From Cristatella mucedo (Eukaryota > Bryozoa > Phylactolaemata > Cristatellidae): 60,000 nucleotides of DNA. The position numbers and the translations under genes were made by a program. A model generated the notes under the pieces. It made no database searches. It was not told the origin of the DNA and saw only the letters and a list, made by a program, of their open reading frames with translations. The stretch is from positions 7,538,001 to 7,598,000 of the forward strand of contig WPIO01000005.1 in NCBI GenBank assembly GCA_009760855.2. Direction: 5' to 3'. Of the stretch, positions 35,623 through 48,449 are shown piece after piece; positions within the stretch are counted from its first letter, which is position 1; the number at the start of each line of letters is the position of its first letter.

Positions 35623-36050
35623 TTAATTCGTGAGCTAGTCTGGTTGTCAGACTCTCGTCTAAGAAGGCCTGATTTTGCTGATGCTCCTCAGTCAAAACGC
35701 TCTGCATCCATGTAAGAGCTTTTGCAGAATCCCTTAGGCAAAGTAGAAGATAACGGAAGTGGCCATTAAGTCTCCAATTGGACAGGGATGAGTCAGCACC
35801 AATCCTTAGTGATCTGGCCCTGAATTGTAGCAGCAGCCACTACCTGGCCTCTGGCAGCTGACAGTGAGGCTGCTCGTGCCTGCTCCTTGATCTTTCGGTC
35901 CAGATGGTGGAGATAGATTGGTCGGAAAGTCCAAGGGGCACCACTGCCCTTGGAGTGTTGGACCATGACTTAGGTGCAACTCAGTAGATGAGTCACATGC
36001 AGTGCAGCCGGCTTGTCGACAGCCTCTTGCTGTGTCTCAAATAGGGCTAC
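35623..36050. other. No gene recognised
   Basis: No coding or repeat family was recognised. Confidence 0.3.
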
Positions 36051-36136
36051 TTCCTTTACTGCATATGTAAAGTGCCTAGAAAGAAATTAAGTTCTCCAAT
36101 AGTGATATATCAATTTATCATTATTATTATTATTAT
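36051..36136 (+). mobile_element. LINE A/SINE I-type 3' tail
   Basis: GCATATGTAAAGTGCCTAG, AGAAATTAAGTTCTC, ATATATCAATTTATC and ATT repeats give the family tail order. The body is not recognised. Confidence 0.6.
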
Positions 36137-36951
36137 GGCATTCAACCTATGATCTATGCATACACTATTGGGTGTTTTGCAGCCTGATATTCAGCCATTG
36201 GGCAGAATGTACACTTTGGGTACTGAACAATGCTCAGTTCTTGCTGGCGATGAAGCCAACGACGGCATGTACTCTGTGGCAAGTGTAAAATGAGAATCTC
36301 TGTGTGACAGACGACTGTATACCATTTCTTATGTAGACACGCCTCGTGATATCCGATGATCGAGGGCAGATCGGTATGTGTGCTCCTTACATGGAAACTC
36401 TCGACGACTGCAATCCAGTGAGCAAGGTTACCTGCATTTTTTATCCTATAGTGGTTGCTACCACTTGGGCCCCCACAGAAATACTAATAAACACCTGGAA
36501 ACAGCAAAAGCTGCCTATTGATTACCTAGCGACCATAACTTGGAGCCCCGATCGAGTTACCATGGCTGCTGTGCCTCCCATATGACCTTGACAAGATGTT
36601 AAGCCTCATTTTTTATCAAGCCGGTGTGCATTGCCATGATACTGATGAGCCTACTAGAGCGAAGATCGTCCTAGCACATGATACTTGACGTCCTGCATCC
36701 TTTGATTGGCTGCTAGTGCAATTTTATGAGAATCTAACAAGAATCTGGAATCATTTGCAAACTCCAGACGGTTTCTCAGAGCCTTCACAAGAGTCGGTCC
36801 CGGGATCTACCAAAGGTAGAGCCACATCTCAAAGCCTGCTTCCTACATGTGTGACTACCCTTTCTAGCTCTCTTGCCTGAACTACTCTTTTTGCGATTTC
36901 TTACGAGAGACCTGAGAGTGCTCATGGCCATTTTCTTAAAATTAGTGTATC
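36137..36951. other. No gene recognised
   Basis: An 79-codon open frame at 36346-36585 has no recognisable family. It could be an exon, but no matching neighbours are seen. Confidence 0.3.
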
Positions 36952-37009
36952 TCTCTCTCTCTCTCTCGCTCTCTGTCTGCCTGCCTGTGTGCCTGTCTGT
37001 TTGTCCCCT

Positions 37010-37061
<52 letters not shown>

Positions 37062-37075
37062 ATTAGTGTGTCTCT

Positions 37076-37132
<57 letters not shown>
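36952..37132. repeat. (CT)n microsatellite, compound
   Basis: Three CT blocks are separated by a CTGTCTG/CCTG block and short C runs. Confidence 0.93.
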
Positions 37133-37134
<2 letters not shown>

Positions 37135-37535
37135 TACTCATGCTTTCTCAACCCAAAGCCGCAGTACTTGCCATCATGTCAACAGGGGCCATGCTGAATG
37201 ACAGCTTAGTTGCTCAAGTCAAAAGACGAGACAAACGCCCCAGTGGGCTTTAGCCTACATATATTCCCATGATGCGAGCAGAACGCCAGCAGGTGGCAGC
37301 TCGACCTGGTGCCCACCTTGCCCTCTCTTATCGCATATGTTTCCTAATAGCCAGGTTCCTACTTCCCAGAAATCGACCAACCCCTTAATCCCAGAAACAG
37401 CAATGTACCACATAGAATATTGGTTAATGTGTGGCAGCTGAGTGCCAGCCTGCACTTAAGCTACAGGTTTCTCAAGACCACATCACGCAATGCTTGTAGA
37501 TTGGAGTAATTGTTCACAAAGGTCCTTGTCATCCA
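37133..37535. other. No gene recognised
   Basis: Nothing recognised. Confidence 0.3.
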
Positions 37536-37690
37536 AATTTTTAGGCAGCTGTGCCGTGATAGAACAGGAGGTAAGGTGCTCGGTCTTCACCACCGAGGAT
37601 GCGGGTTCGAATCCTGCTGCTGGCGATCCTGTATTGCCAACTACAAGCGATGGTGATAGCCGTTTAGGCTCTTCTGTCGCTAAACAAGTG
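37536..37690 (+). mobile_element. SINE II, tRNA-derived, forward copy
   Basis: A-box region GTGATAGAACAGGAGGTAAGG and a near-consensus B box GGTTCGAATCC at 37604-37614. It is followed by the SINE II body (GGCGATCCTGTATTGCC, GGTGATAGCCGTTTAGGCTC). Confidence 0.82.
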
Positions 37691-38900
37691 AGGCAATTCG
37701 AATCAGCTTATATTTCTTTCAAAACAGAGCTTAGCACTGCACTGAACTTGGCACTGAGCACAGTACTGAGCTTAGCCCTTCTATGCCAGAAAGCAGCTCT
37801 TAGCTGCAGCTTCTCGCCCAGCTATAGTGCAGTTAGGATTAGGTGAAGGAGAGGGTGATCGAATCTTGAACTTGCCAGTGGCAGCCTTTCATTGGAAGGC
37901 CAATGGGGTGCTTCAGGCTGCACCTGTCGACTTGAGATTGGTACAGTGGGGCGGCCAACCCCTCCTTACGAATTTCGGGTATATTATTGCTTTATTAGTA
38001 ACGAAACTTTGAAGTTAAGCGAATTTGCTATGCAATTTTAGTTTGAAGAGTCACTCATCGTGGCTGTTCCATCATTGTAGTACCGTAGATTTAACAAAAG
38101 ACAGCCTAAGAGTGACATCGGCGACTTATATTTTCGGCTGACAAATACAAGATTAAATAGGTTGATACATGACAGTACCGTCTGACAAATGTGATGCCTC
38201 TATCTTGCTGCACTGTCCCAGCGATTGACATGCAGACTGATTTTACCTGAACTCAGTTGGTCAAACGGCTAACAACCAAACAAAGTGTTTTGAGGCCATG
38301 GCTGTTTACAGGAATCGTTCATCATGAAAAATGACCTGTGCTTTTTAAGCGATTGCCTTCTACAAAGAATGACAGAATTTTTTGATTGATCTAAAACACC
38401 GAAAGGAAGCACTTAGATTACTTTGCAACCCAGACGGCTAATGTGCATTGGGTGTTTACTCGCTGAGTCGGTTTAAACAAAACAGCTGCCTCGTTAGACT
38501 CTTCTAACAAGGACACATTGAGTGCTGATCGTCACAATCGCTGCAGTAGGCTATGCAGGTTCAGCTCTGCAAATTCCTTTAAAAGGCTAAGGACTATTGC
38601 ATAGTCGTAGCACGGGGTCTTAAAAAATAAAAAAATTCCAAAACAAGTAGTGAGAGTTTAGCGACTGATGCTTCAATGCAAATAAAGACACAGCATGTAT
38701 TAATCACATCTGATTGTACAACAGCTAGTACTTACTAACAGAGCAGACTCACTGAAGGATAATTTTTTTTAGCAACGAACATGCGACTAATCGGCACAGC
38801 AGCTGTTTGCGTTGGCTATCTAAGTAGATCTGGCAACTAAATAGAAGAAGAAATAATAAATGCCCATTAGCTTTGAATTTATGTAAAGTAGAAAGACTAC
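37691..38900. other. No gene recognised
   Basis: AT-richer sequence without motifs. Confidence 0.35.
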
Positions 38901-39062
38901 CTGATTTAACAGCCCCATTTTGAATACCAGCAGGAGAGCCTTAACGGCTTTTCCCCCAGCTTGCAGTGGCCAACAACGATTCACCTGCAGGACTAAAACT
39001 CACTACCTGGGTCGTGACGAGCAAGCAAGCACATTACCTCTGTGCTAAGACCCAATCCTAAA
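38901..39062 (-). mobile_element. SINE II, reverse orientation
   Basis: GATTTAACAGCCCC is the inverted 3' end. AGCTTGCAGTGGCCAACAAC, AACTCACTACCTGGGTCGTG and an A-box end follow. Confidence 0.75.
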
Positions 39063-39084
39063 ATAGATTAAATGCTAGCTAATT

Positions 39085-39961
39085 CAACAGCCTTGTTGAT
39101 ATGCCATCGTAAGTCTATAGACAGGCATACAAGGACTACTGTAAATCGTACCAATTGATCTTAGCAAAGGCCCAGACTAGCTTCTAAAAACGCATTGGTG
39201 ATTCAAAGATGCACAATCCAAAAATGCTGATGTCTACGATCAGCCATATTCTCAACTGTTCCCAGGTTGGCTCCTCACCTAGTGATCATTGTGTTAATCT
39301 AGCTGATCGCTTCTCTAGCTTAAAGTTTTGTCAACAAGATAGACAGGATCAGGGAGTCCATACCTGGTGTGGCAGCAGCCACCCTGGAATCATGTCTCTC
39401 AATTCCGTGCGGCACATTAATGTCTATATTCAAGGTCACTAATGACCACGTTCTGAAGATCATCTCCCAATCAAAAAAGACAACTAGTCCTCTGGACCCC
39501 ATATTCCCTATCTCCTGCTTCAACGATGCATAGATATGCAGCTGCCATGCATAACTAACATCACAAATATGTCATTAGACTCAGGTCATATCCCAGCACC
39601 TTTCAAAAATATTGTAGTCAGGCCACTAATCAAGAAAGCAACAATGAACCAGGAGAACTTGAGAAACTTCTGCCAAGTCTTCCTCCTACCTTTCCTATCA
39701 AAGTCACTGGAACGAGTCGTGGCAGACCAGCAGAACTCATTTATTGAAACTTCAAACCTTGCTTGTAAGTTCCAGTCTGGTTTTAGAACCAATCACCCCA
39801 CCGATTCAGCATTGCTTCGGGTGTATAACAACCTATTTAGGAATGAAGATTTAAAGTCTCTCTGCTTGTTTTGCTAGATCTTTAAGCAGCTTTCGATACT
39901 ATCAATCACCAAGTCCTCTTTAGCACCTCTCATATCGCCTGGGCATCACTGGCACTGCACT
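39085..39961 (+). mobile_element. LINE family A, left part of a copy split by a nested LINE
   Basis: The linker (MHNPKMLMSTISHILN) is followed by the RT N-terminus: FKNIVVRPLIKKATMNQENL, LSKSLERVVADQQNS, and HPTDSALLRVYNN, where HST has become HPT. The frame ends at 39877. Host sequence stops at GGCACTGCACT, where the AAT tail of a minus-strand family A copy begins. Confidence 0.85.
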
Positions 39962-40349
39962 AATAATAACAATATTAATAATAATGCACTTGATAAAGCT
40001 CCCTCAGAGAACTCAATCTCTTCCTAGGCGCTTTACATTTGCTGCAAAGGAAAATGCGATTGAATCGGGAGTAATATCATGCTTGATCAACAACATGAAC
40101 GACGTGGTTAGGGGTGACATGCGCAGGGTAAGCATGCAAATGTGGTTAGTGGCAGCATGCACAGTGTCAGCATGCATAAGCACACGAAGAACGAATCACA
40201 GGGACCCACTAAACTGCTACTAAATAGATGTGTTTATAAGTTCTTTTTAAATGTGGTCAAGTCAGGGGATGCTCTGACGCAAGTCGGGAGGGAGTTCCAG
40301 GCTTTGGGAGCATACGAGCTAAATGCACGGTCTCCAAAGGATTTGAGGT
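39962..40349 (-). mobile_element. Nested LINE family A 3' end
   Basis: The inverted AAT-rich tail, hairpin region, 3' UTR block and last coding part are present, ending near AAAGGATTTGAGGT. It interrupts the host copy inside RT between motifs A and B. CACT occurs at both edges (39958-39961 and 40350-40353), consistent with a 4-bp target duplication. Confidence 0.85.
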
Positions 40350-41495
40350 CACTATAATAGTTCAGGTTTCATCTCAGTGCGATACTCCAGGGCGTTGATG
40401 CCAATGGACACAGATCATCCGAGGAAACACTGAAGTATGGGGAACCCAGGGCTCTGTCCTTGCTTCATTCTTTTCACGGTTTATACTTTTGCTCTTGCCG
40501 ATGTGATTGCCAGGCTGCAGTACTGATGATATTCATACAAGGCTGGCAGCAAACTTTCTAAGATTGAATGATTATAAAACCAACTCACTGGTTATGGACA
40601 AACCAAGTATAATTCAAAAATTGGAAAGGTTAATGCTCACAATCGGCTCTGCTAGTATATATCCTTCTGATTCTGCACGAAATCTAGGCGTCCTGCTCCA
40701 AAGTGACCTTTTGTTAGACGACCACACCAGCTCCACAGTCAAGTCTGCCTACTTTCAGCTACACATGGCTAAAAATTGGGCTTGTTTAGACAGGGATACC
40801 AGATCTAAATTGGTACATACAATAGTGAAATCCCGTCTTGACTTCTATAACTTGCTGCTTGCTGATCTAGCAGCCTGTGCAATCAGGGCCTACATTCAGG
40901 ATATTCTTACATTCAGCTTACAATTCAGGGCTTACATCTTGTGCAAAACTCTGCAGCTAGGCTTGTCTGTCATGAGCGTTGCAGTTGCCACTTCCTGTTG
41001 ACCTGCACCGGATCCCAGCCAAGCAAGGCATCGACTTCAAGGTTCTGTAACTCACTTTTAGGTACCTTTGGTTCCAGCCTACCTGTCAAGATCTACTCCC
41101 CTACCAGGCTAATCATCGTACCACTCGCTTTTCGGAATCTTAATTGTTCATCCATACCACGTACAGACCTCAAATCCTTTGGAGATCATGCCTTTAGTTA
41201 CAACATTCCCTGGCTTGAACACATTTAAAAAGAAACTAAAAACGCATATATTCATCAAAGCTTTCAATGGGTCCATGTGATTCGTCCTTTACATGTTAAT
41301 GCGTACTGACACTGTGCTTGCGGCAACTAACCATATTTGCATGCTGCGCCTGTCCATGTTACCCCTACTGATGTTATGCTTGCTGTCGTTGAGCATGCTA
41401 CCGTTCACCATTCGATGGTGCTTTCTTTGCAGAAAATGTGAGCTACCTAGAAAGAGATTGAGTTATCTGAGGGAGCTATATTAAATGTATTATTA
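40350..41495 (+). mobile_element. LINE family A, right part of the split copy
   Basis: The host resumes just before motif B (CTATAATAGTTCAGGTTTCATC matches the expected LQWFRSYL codons). A deletion has removed the motif C region around 40500-40520. FLRLNDYKTNSLVM and thumb sequence follow, and the 3' hairpin (AGCT 41441-41444 with AGCT 41474-41477) and tail end near 41495. Confidence 0.82.
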
Positions 41496-41499
41496 TAAT

Positions 41500-41640
41500 T
41501 GTAAGTGCCTTAACATCTATATCTACTGCTTGCAGAAAGCAATAAAAGATTGCCTTCATGCCAAACTCGAACCCACTATCCGGGTCGAGAAGAAATGCAT
41601 TAGACACAGTTGGTGCAGATACCACCTTGGGAAAGTCACT
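41500..41640 (-). mobile_element. SINE II, reverse orientation, decayed
   Basis: TGCTTGCAGAAAGCAATAAAAG and the inverted B-box region AACTCGAACCCACTATCCGGG are recognisable. The ends are worn. Confidence 0.65.
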
Positions 41641-44149
<2,509 letters not shown>

Positions 44150-46113
44150 TTAGTTCTTGAGGATGACTGTTCTACAGATCCTCTCGGTGACAGCATACGG
44201 ATCGCAGTTGGCAGCCGGACGCCTGTCCTCTAGGTAACCATAGCCTTGTTCACCCACCTGCAAGAGCGAATTGCACATAAGCAAGGCACTACTGCCGACC
44301 GCTGGCAGCAATACTTCTGCACCACTCTCACAACATAAATGTTGCTTCACTACAACAACTGGACACTTACGTGGCGCGGAATGCGAATGCTCGCTCCCCT
44401 GTTGGCCATGCCAGAGGAAAAGTCATGAATGCTCGACGTCTCGTGATGACCGGTCAGGCGCCTCTCGTTGTCACGGCCTTCCTTCGGGTCGTAGCACTTG
44501 ATGTGCTCAGCATGCTTATGCGACAGTAGCTCGATGGCAGCCTCAATGTGCCTGATACCGCCCTCGACACGCATGGCTTCAGTGGAGAAGTTGCAGTGTG
44601 CGCCGGCACCATTCCAGTTGCCAGTCATAGGCTTGGGATCCAGGGTCACCACGACTCCAAAGTCTTCAGCGACTCGATGCAAAATGAATCTGGCCATCCA
44701 CATGTGGTCACCCATGTCGATGCCTTCACTGGGTCCAATTTGGAACTCCCACTGTCCTGGCATCACCTGCAATAGGAAAGGAATGGCTCGAAGGTATGTA
44801 CAGCTATGTTTACAAAAAACATTTGATTTAACAGCCTAATTTGTACACTGGCAATAGAGCTTTAACATCTGTCACCACTGCTTGCAGTTAGCAATGAAGG
44901 ATCGCCCACTGCACGATTCTAATCCACGACCTCGGTCATGATGAGCCAGCACCCTAACGCCTGGGCTATCACGACCTGCAGCCATCGTATGCTGCTTATC
45001 ACATCTTTGCATTTACTGCTTTGGCCTACACATGCACACGGGGGTCTTACCTCAGCATTGCTGCCAGCGATCTTGACGCCAGCATACAGGCAAGCCCGAT
45101 AGTGTGCCTCGACGATGTCACGGCCGAACACTTTATCAGCACCCACACCGCAGTAATAGGGTCCTTGGGGGCCAGGGTAACCACCCTTTGGCCAGCCCCA
45201 AGGATGTCCGTCGCGATCGAGCAGGGTGTACTCTTGCTCAATCCCGAACCACGGGTGAGTATCTTTCACCTGCTCCATCACCTTCACGCAGGTGTGTCGC
45301 TTATTGGTTTCTGTAGAATAAAAAGCAGCCGAGGTTCACTGCCTGAACGCCCCAAGCCAGCAGTCGAATTAGTGAGCCAGAAATCATAAAGTGCAGGTGC
45401 CTGCCACGAGTGCCCTGCCATGACAGCTCAGCCCGGCAGGCAGCGGCTCACTCACCAGTGGGCAGTCGGTTGTACTTGTACGTCTCGCACAGCAGCAGCT
45501 TGTTCTTGCCGCGACGGAACGGATCCTTGAACAGAGCGACCGGCTTCAGATAGACGTCCGAGTTGCTGCCCTCAGCTTGGTACGTACTCGAGCCGTCGTA
45601 GTTCCACTCGGGACAATCTATGTACACACACAGAGAAAAAATTCGGCATCGTACTTTCTCAAGGCTTCGAGCGATCGTCACCGATCCAACAGCAGCAGCC
45701 AGCCAGCGGCAGCAGCCCTCCCATCAGTTAGTGGCCCCCCCATCACGATGGCACCTGCCATCAATCGGCAGCCCCCTCACCAGTATAGCGACCACTGGGC
45801 TGTGCTAGCGTTCGAGCAGCCAGCAGGCGAGCGCGAGCGCATGCAAAACTAGCGGGGCATGGGGTCACAACAAACAACACTAAAAGGGAATTACAATAAT
45901 CAAGCTAGCGGGGCATGGGGTCACAGCTTGCTTGCCTTCGGCTTTGGTCGGTTCGTAGTCCATCGTTCTGGTTTTGCATCGCAGGTTCTCGCCCGTGCCG
46001 TCGATCCAGACGTACTTCACCTGAACCTTGTCGTCGGGCTGCGGCAGCGTGAGATAGTTCTCTCGAACCGCCTTGTCGGTCGCACCGCGAGAGCTCAGCG
46101 AGATTTCGGCCAT
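44150..46113 (-). CDS. GLUL: Glutamine synthetase (GS II, animal type), complete
   Basis: Glutamine synthetase (EC 6.3.1.2) makes glutamine from glutamate, ammonia and ATP. Coding exons: 46113-45936, 45617-45456, 45310-45051, 44766-44371 and 44257-44150; all phases agree, giving 367 residues (human 373). Beta-grasp residues include [15 protein letters not shown] (about 35-49) and [17 protein letters not shown]. Catalytic-domain motifs are [52 protein letters not shown] and [14 protein letters not shown], holding the metal-binding Glu and substrate-binding Arg positions known for the family. The C-terminus is about ten residues shorter than in human. The start is chosen because CAG|CGATG gives an acceptor two bases before the ATG, so the first exon is probably non-coding. 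Intron 2 is GC-AG; intron 4 carries a SINE II. No mitochondrial targeting peptide is obvious, so a cytosolic enzyme is inferred. Confidence 0.96.
44825..44985 (-). mobile_element. SINE II in glutamine synthetase intron 4
   Basis: GATTTAACAGCCTAA, CTTGCAGTTAGCAATGAAGG, the inverted B-box region CTAATCCACGACC and the A-box end CCAGCACCCTAACGCC are present. It has the same orientation as the gene and fills more than half of the 284-bp intron. Confidence 0.82.
45849..45925. repeat. 21-bp exact direct repeat in GS intron 2
   Basis: The same 21 bases (starting CTAGCGGGGC, ending GGGTCACA) occur at 45849-45869 and 45905-45925. They lie close to the GC donor of the intron, separated by 35 bp of A-rich sequence. 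Confidence 0.92.
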
Positions 46114-46697
46114 CGCTGTAAACAAGGCCAAATACTGTACTGCGAACGTTGGCAGACGGCTGCTGGCAAGCCAGAGGTAGGGGCGCGTTTCCGGAATGCC
46201 GACAACACAGGGCGGATAAGCACGAGCGTCAGTCAGATCAGTAGCAGGAGGCTGGCCAGCTCCGGCAGAAAAGAGTCCTCCGGATATATCCGTAGATGCC
46301 GCCGTTGGTGGCTGCGAGAAACATTAATCATTTGAGGGGGGCTCGCGGCACACCATAGAGGGTGACGCAAGACGGTCGACAGATGCCAGCTTTTAGAGGC
46401 GTGCACGTTGCACCCGAAGCGCGCGCGCGCGCCGCCGCCGCTGGTCGAGCGTCAGTCCGAGCTGCTTCGTACGTGCCCGTCGTTTGAGTCTCGATCAGAG
46501 GAGCTTGAGATAGAGCTCAGTGGAGACTCCGGGTCGGGAGAGGCGAAGCGAGCAATTGTCGCCGTCGCCCCTTTCTCAAGGGAATGCCCTTACGGCGGCG
46601 GCGGCGGTTTCCCTGCCCTGTTTGCTAGGAGCGGCCTCTAGACCGAGAGCTAGTAAAAAAGAAAAAAACTCAAAAAGCACTGGCCACGCATCAATAC

Positions 46698-46765
46698 CTG
46701 TGTCCGACCTGTGCTCTGCTTCGACGAAGATGCTCGGCCTCGCGGAAAGCGACTCAGCCACCTAA
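46698..46765 (-). other. GLUL: Predicted 5' non-coding exon of the GS gene
   Basis: The right edge is set by the usual 25-30 bp distance below the TATA box. The left edge is a CAG|GTATTG donor at 46698. It would join the acceptor at 46116, just before the coding start. Another donor (CAG|GTCGGA) lies about 12 bp upstream. Confidence 0.45.
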
Positions 46766-46784
46766 CCGCATGATTCCGGAAAAG

Positions 46785-46839
46785 CCTTTATATCCTTAGG
46801 CCCGCCCGTGCATGCTATTGGCTGCGTCTGTCGACGTCA
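46785..46839 (-). promoter_or_regulatory. GLUL: GS core promoter: CRE, CCAAT, GC box, TATA box
   Basis: Minus-strand order: CRE-like TGACGTCG (46839-46832), CCAAT (46821-46817), GC box CGGGCGGG (46808-46801) and TATAAAGG (46792-46785). The spacing is that of a classic TATA promoter and places the start near 46755-46765. A CRE would allow cAMP/CREB-type control; that is inference. Confidence 0.72.
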
Positions 46840-47564
46840 CAGATGATCATGCTCTGGTCACGGGTGTCTCTGGTGACCTGCGGCCCAGCTATTCATAATC
46901 GGGTCGCCAGACCCCCACCCCCTCCCCGCCGCCTGATTTACGCGGACTCGCGCCGCTCAACGGTCCCCGATCTCGCAGGGGACCGACAAAGTTGTGGCTC
47001 CGCCCCCGGCGCTTTGGTAAGGGGGCGACATCCTAGCACGGGCGCACCGTACGTATGCAGGCAGGCTCGGGTGCGCTCGGCGTGTCCTGGACCAGCCGCC
47101 GGCGCTTGTTTACCATACTGGCTCGTTAGGCAGAGGCTGGCTAGGCTTCAGTTTAGGGCTCCAGGCGGCGCGTTGGCGACCACCAACCAGTGGCCCTCCC
47201 TCCTCTATCACCCCGCCCGAAGGCCGCCAAATCGCTAGCTTGCCCAACATGTGGGTAATGGGGGGGGAGAAGGGAAGAGCCGATGCGTCATGTTTTTCTA
47301 GCATTGCAAGCAGGTGCGACGACCGCAGCACGTCTCGCCCCCGAAGATCGTCGGTCTGAATTAACTCGGCTGGCAGGACAGGCGTCGGCGCCAGGCGTCC
47401 GTCGCCTTCCTACGTCGCTTCCGCCACCGCTCGGCGACGGCGCCGCTCAGCGACGCCGCCGCCGGACTCGTTTCTAGCCAGCGCTCAGTATGCCGTGGCC
47501 GTCGACTGAGCGTCGACAAATGCATGTTATGCAACTCTCCTCGGGGTGGGGGATACCGCACTTT

Positions 47565-47602
47565 GATACTACACACTTTGATCTTGGCCATAAGGCCGAG
47601 AA
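47565..47602 (-). pseudogene. U2 snRNA-like 5' end, fragment or pseudogene
   Basis: Minus strand reads TTCTCGGCCTTATGGCCAAG then ATCAAAGTGTGTAGTATC. This is the U2 5' end (stem-loop I and the GUAGUA branch-point region) with two substitutions and three inserted bases. GGCC/GGCC keeps the stem. The U2 sequence expected next, including the Sm site, is not recognised, so it is probably not functional. Confidence 0.55.
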
Positions 47603-47757
47603 ACCCGGCGCATGCGTCAGCCGCTAAGCGGTCGCACCGACGCCGCGTCCAAAATGAAGCTATCGGCGGGAAACTTCGACTATTGAGTCTTCTCGGTCTC
47701 TCGTGCGCGAAGGTGGCTTTGGCCAGCCACCTGTGCAACGACGCCCTCAAGTTATTC

Positions 47758-47892
47758 TAAATATGCTCGCTGTTTATTGAGCACGCTCCCACTAATCATT
47801 CAATCGTGCTTCCTTTGCAGCAAATTTAAAATGCCTAGACAGATATTTAATTATCTGAGGGTGCAATATCAACTGTTTTATTCTTATTAAAT
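47758..47892 (+). mobile_element. LINE family A 3' tail
   Basis: The sequence carries TTTATTGAGCACGCTCCCAC, TTCAATCGTGCTTCCTTTGC, then the hairpin AGATA-TTTAAT-TATCT (47841-47856) and GTGCAATATCAACTG with a T-rich tail. It marks the edge of the CpG-rich region. Confidence 0.72.
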
Positions 47893-48449
47893 GAAAGTCT
47901 AAACTGCATTTGAACTACGCAACTTTGAGTGAACGTAGCGTGATGGCAGCAGACGCATCGCGGATGGCTCTGACTTTACGAACTCCTGTCGGGCGGTGGC
48001 CTCAGTGACGCGACCAACAGGACAGCAACACCTTGGGACACGGAAAATGATCCAAAGTAAAGTCTTACGGAGTCAGTGCGCGAGTAGGGTTGACGAACGG
48101 TTTTCGGTACACATAACCCGGTCAACTTTGGTGATCGCCGGCACGGATCTGATTCCAGGCTGCTTGGAGCCCCGTCTTTTGTCGGCATGCGACAATTACT
48201 GGGGAGATCAACGCGGTCCTAAACCAAAGTGAATGGGCAAGCACTTTCAGGAAGCATCTAAGGCAGACAAACGATTTTTATTTATTTATGTTTAACCTCT
48301 GAAGTAGCCTGTGTTCAATCTAACGTATCTTACCTGCATTCTCCCTATAGGGGTAATCCCCAGGTTTAAACGAAGTCGCGCCAATTAAATAGTTATGCTC
48401 TAACGTTTATTTTGGCCAGGAAAGCGGAGTATCGGTGTCGACAATTAAA
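47893..48449. other. No gene recognised
   Basis: Nothing recognised; TTTATTTATTTATG at 48277 is simple sequence. Confidence 0.3.

Larger units (their letters stand above)
46390..47760. other. CpG-rich promoter region of the GS gene
   Basis: Dense CpG, GCGCGC and GCCGCC words begin at about 46390 and continue past 47700. Plus-strand open frames (46843-47238, 47524-47760) show no family. A divergent transcript is possible but not shown. Confidence 0.6.

Noticed and set aside
36346-36585. 79-codon frame as a possible exon
   Set aside because: No recognisable family and no phase-compatible neighbouring exon.
45021-45389. Plus-strand frames across the GS exons
   Set aside because: They are antisense shadows of the glutamine synthetase coding exons.
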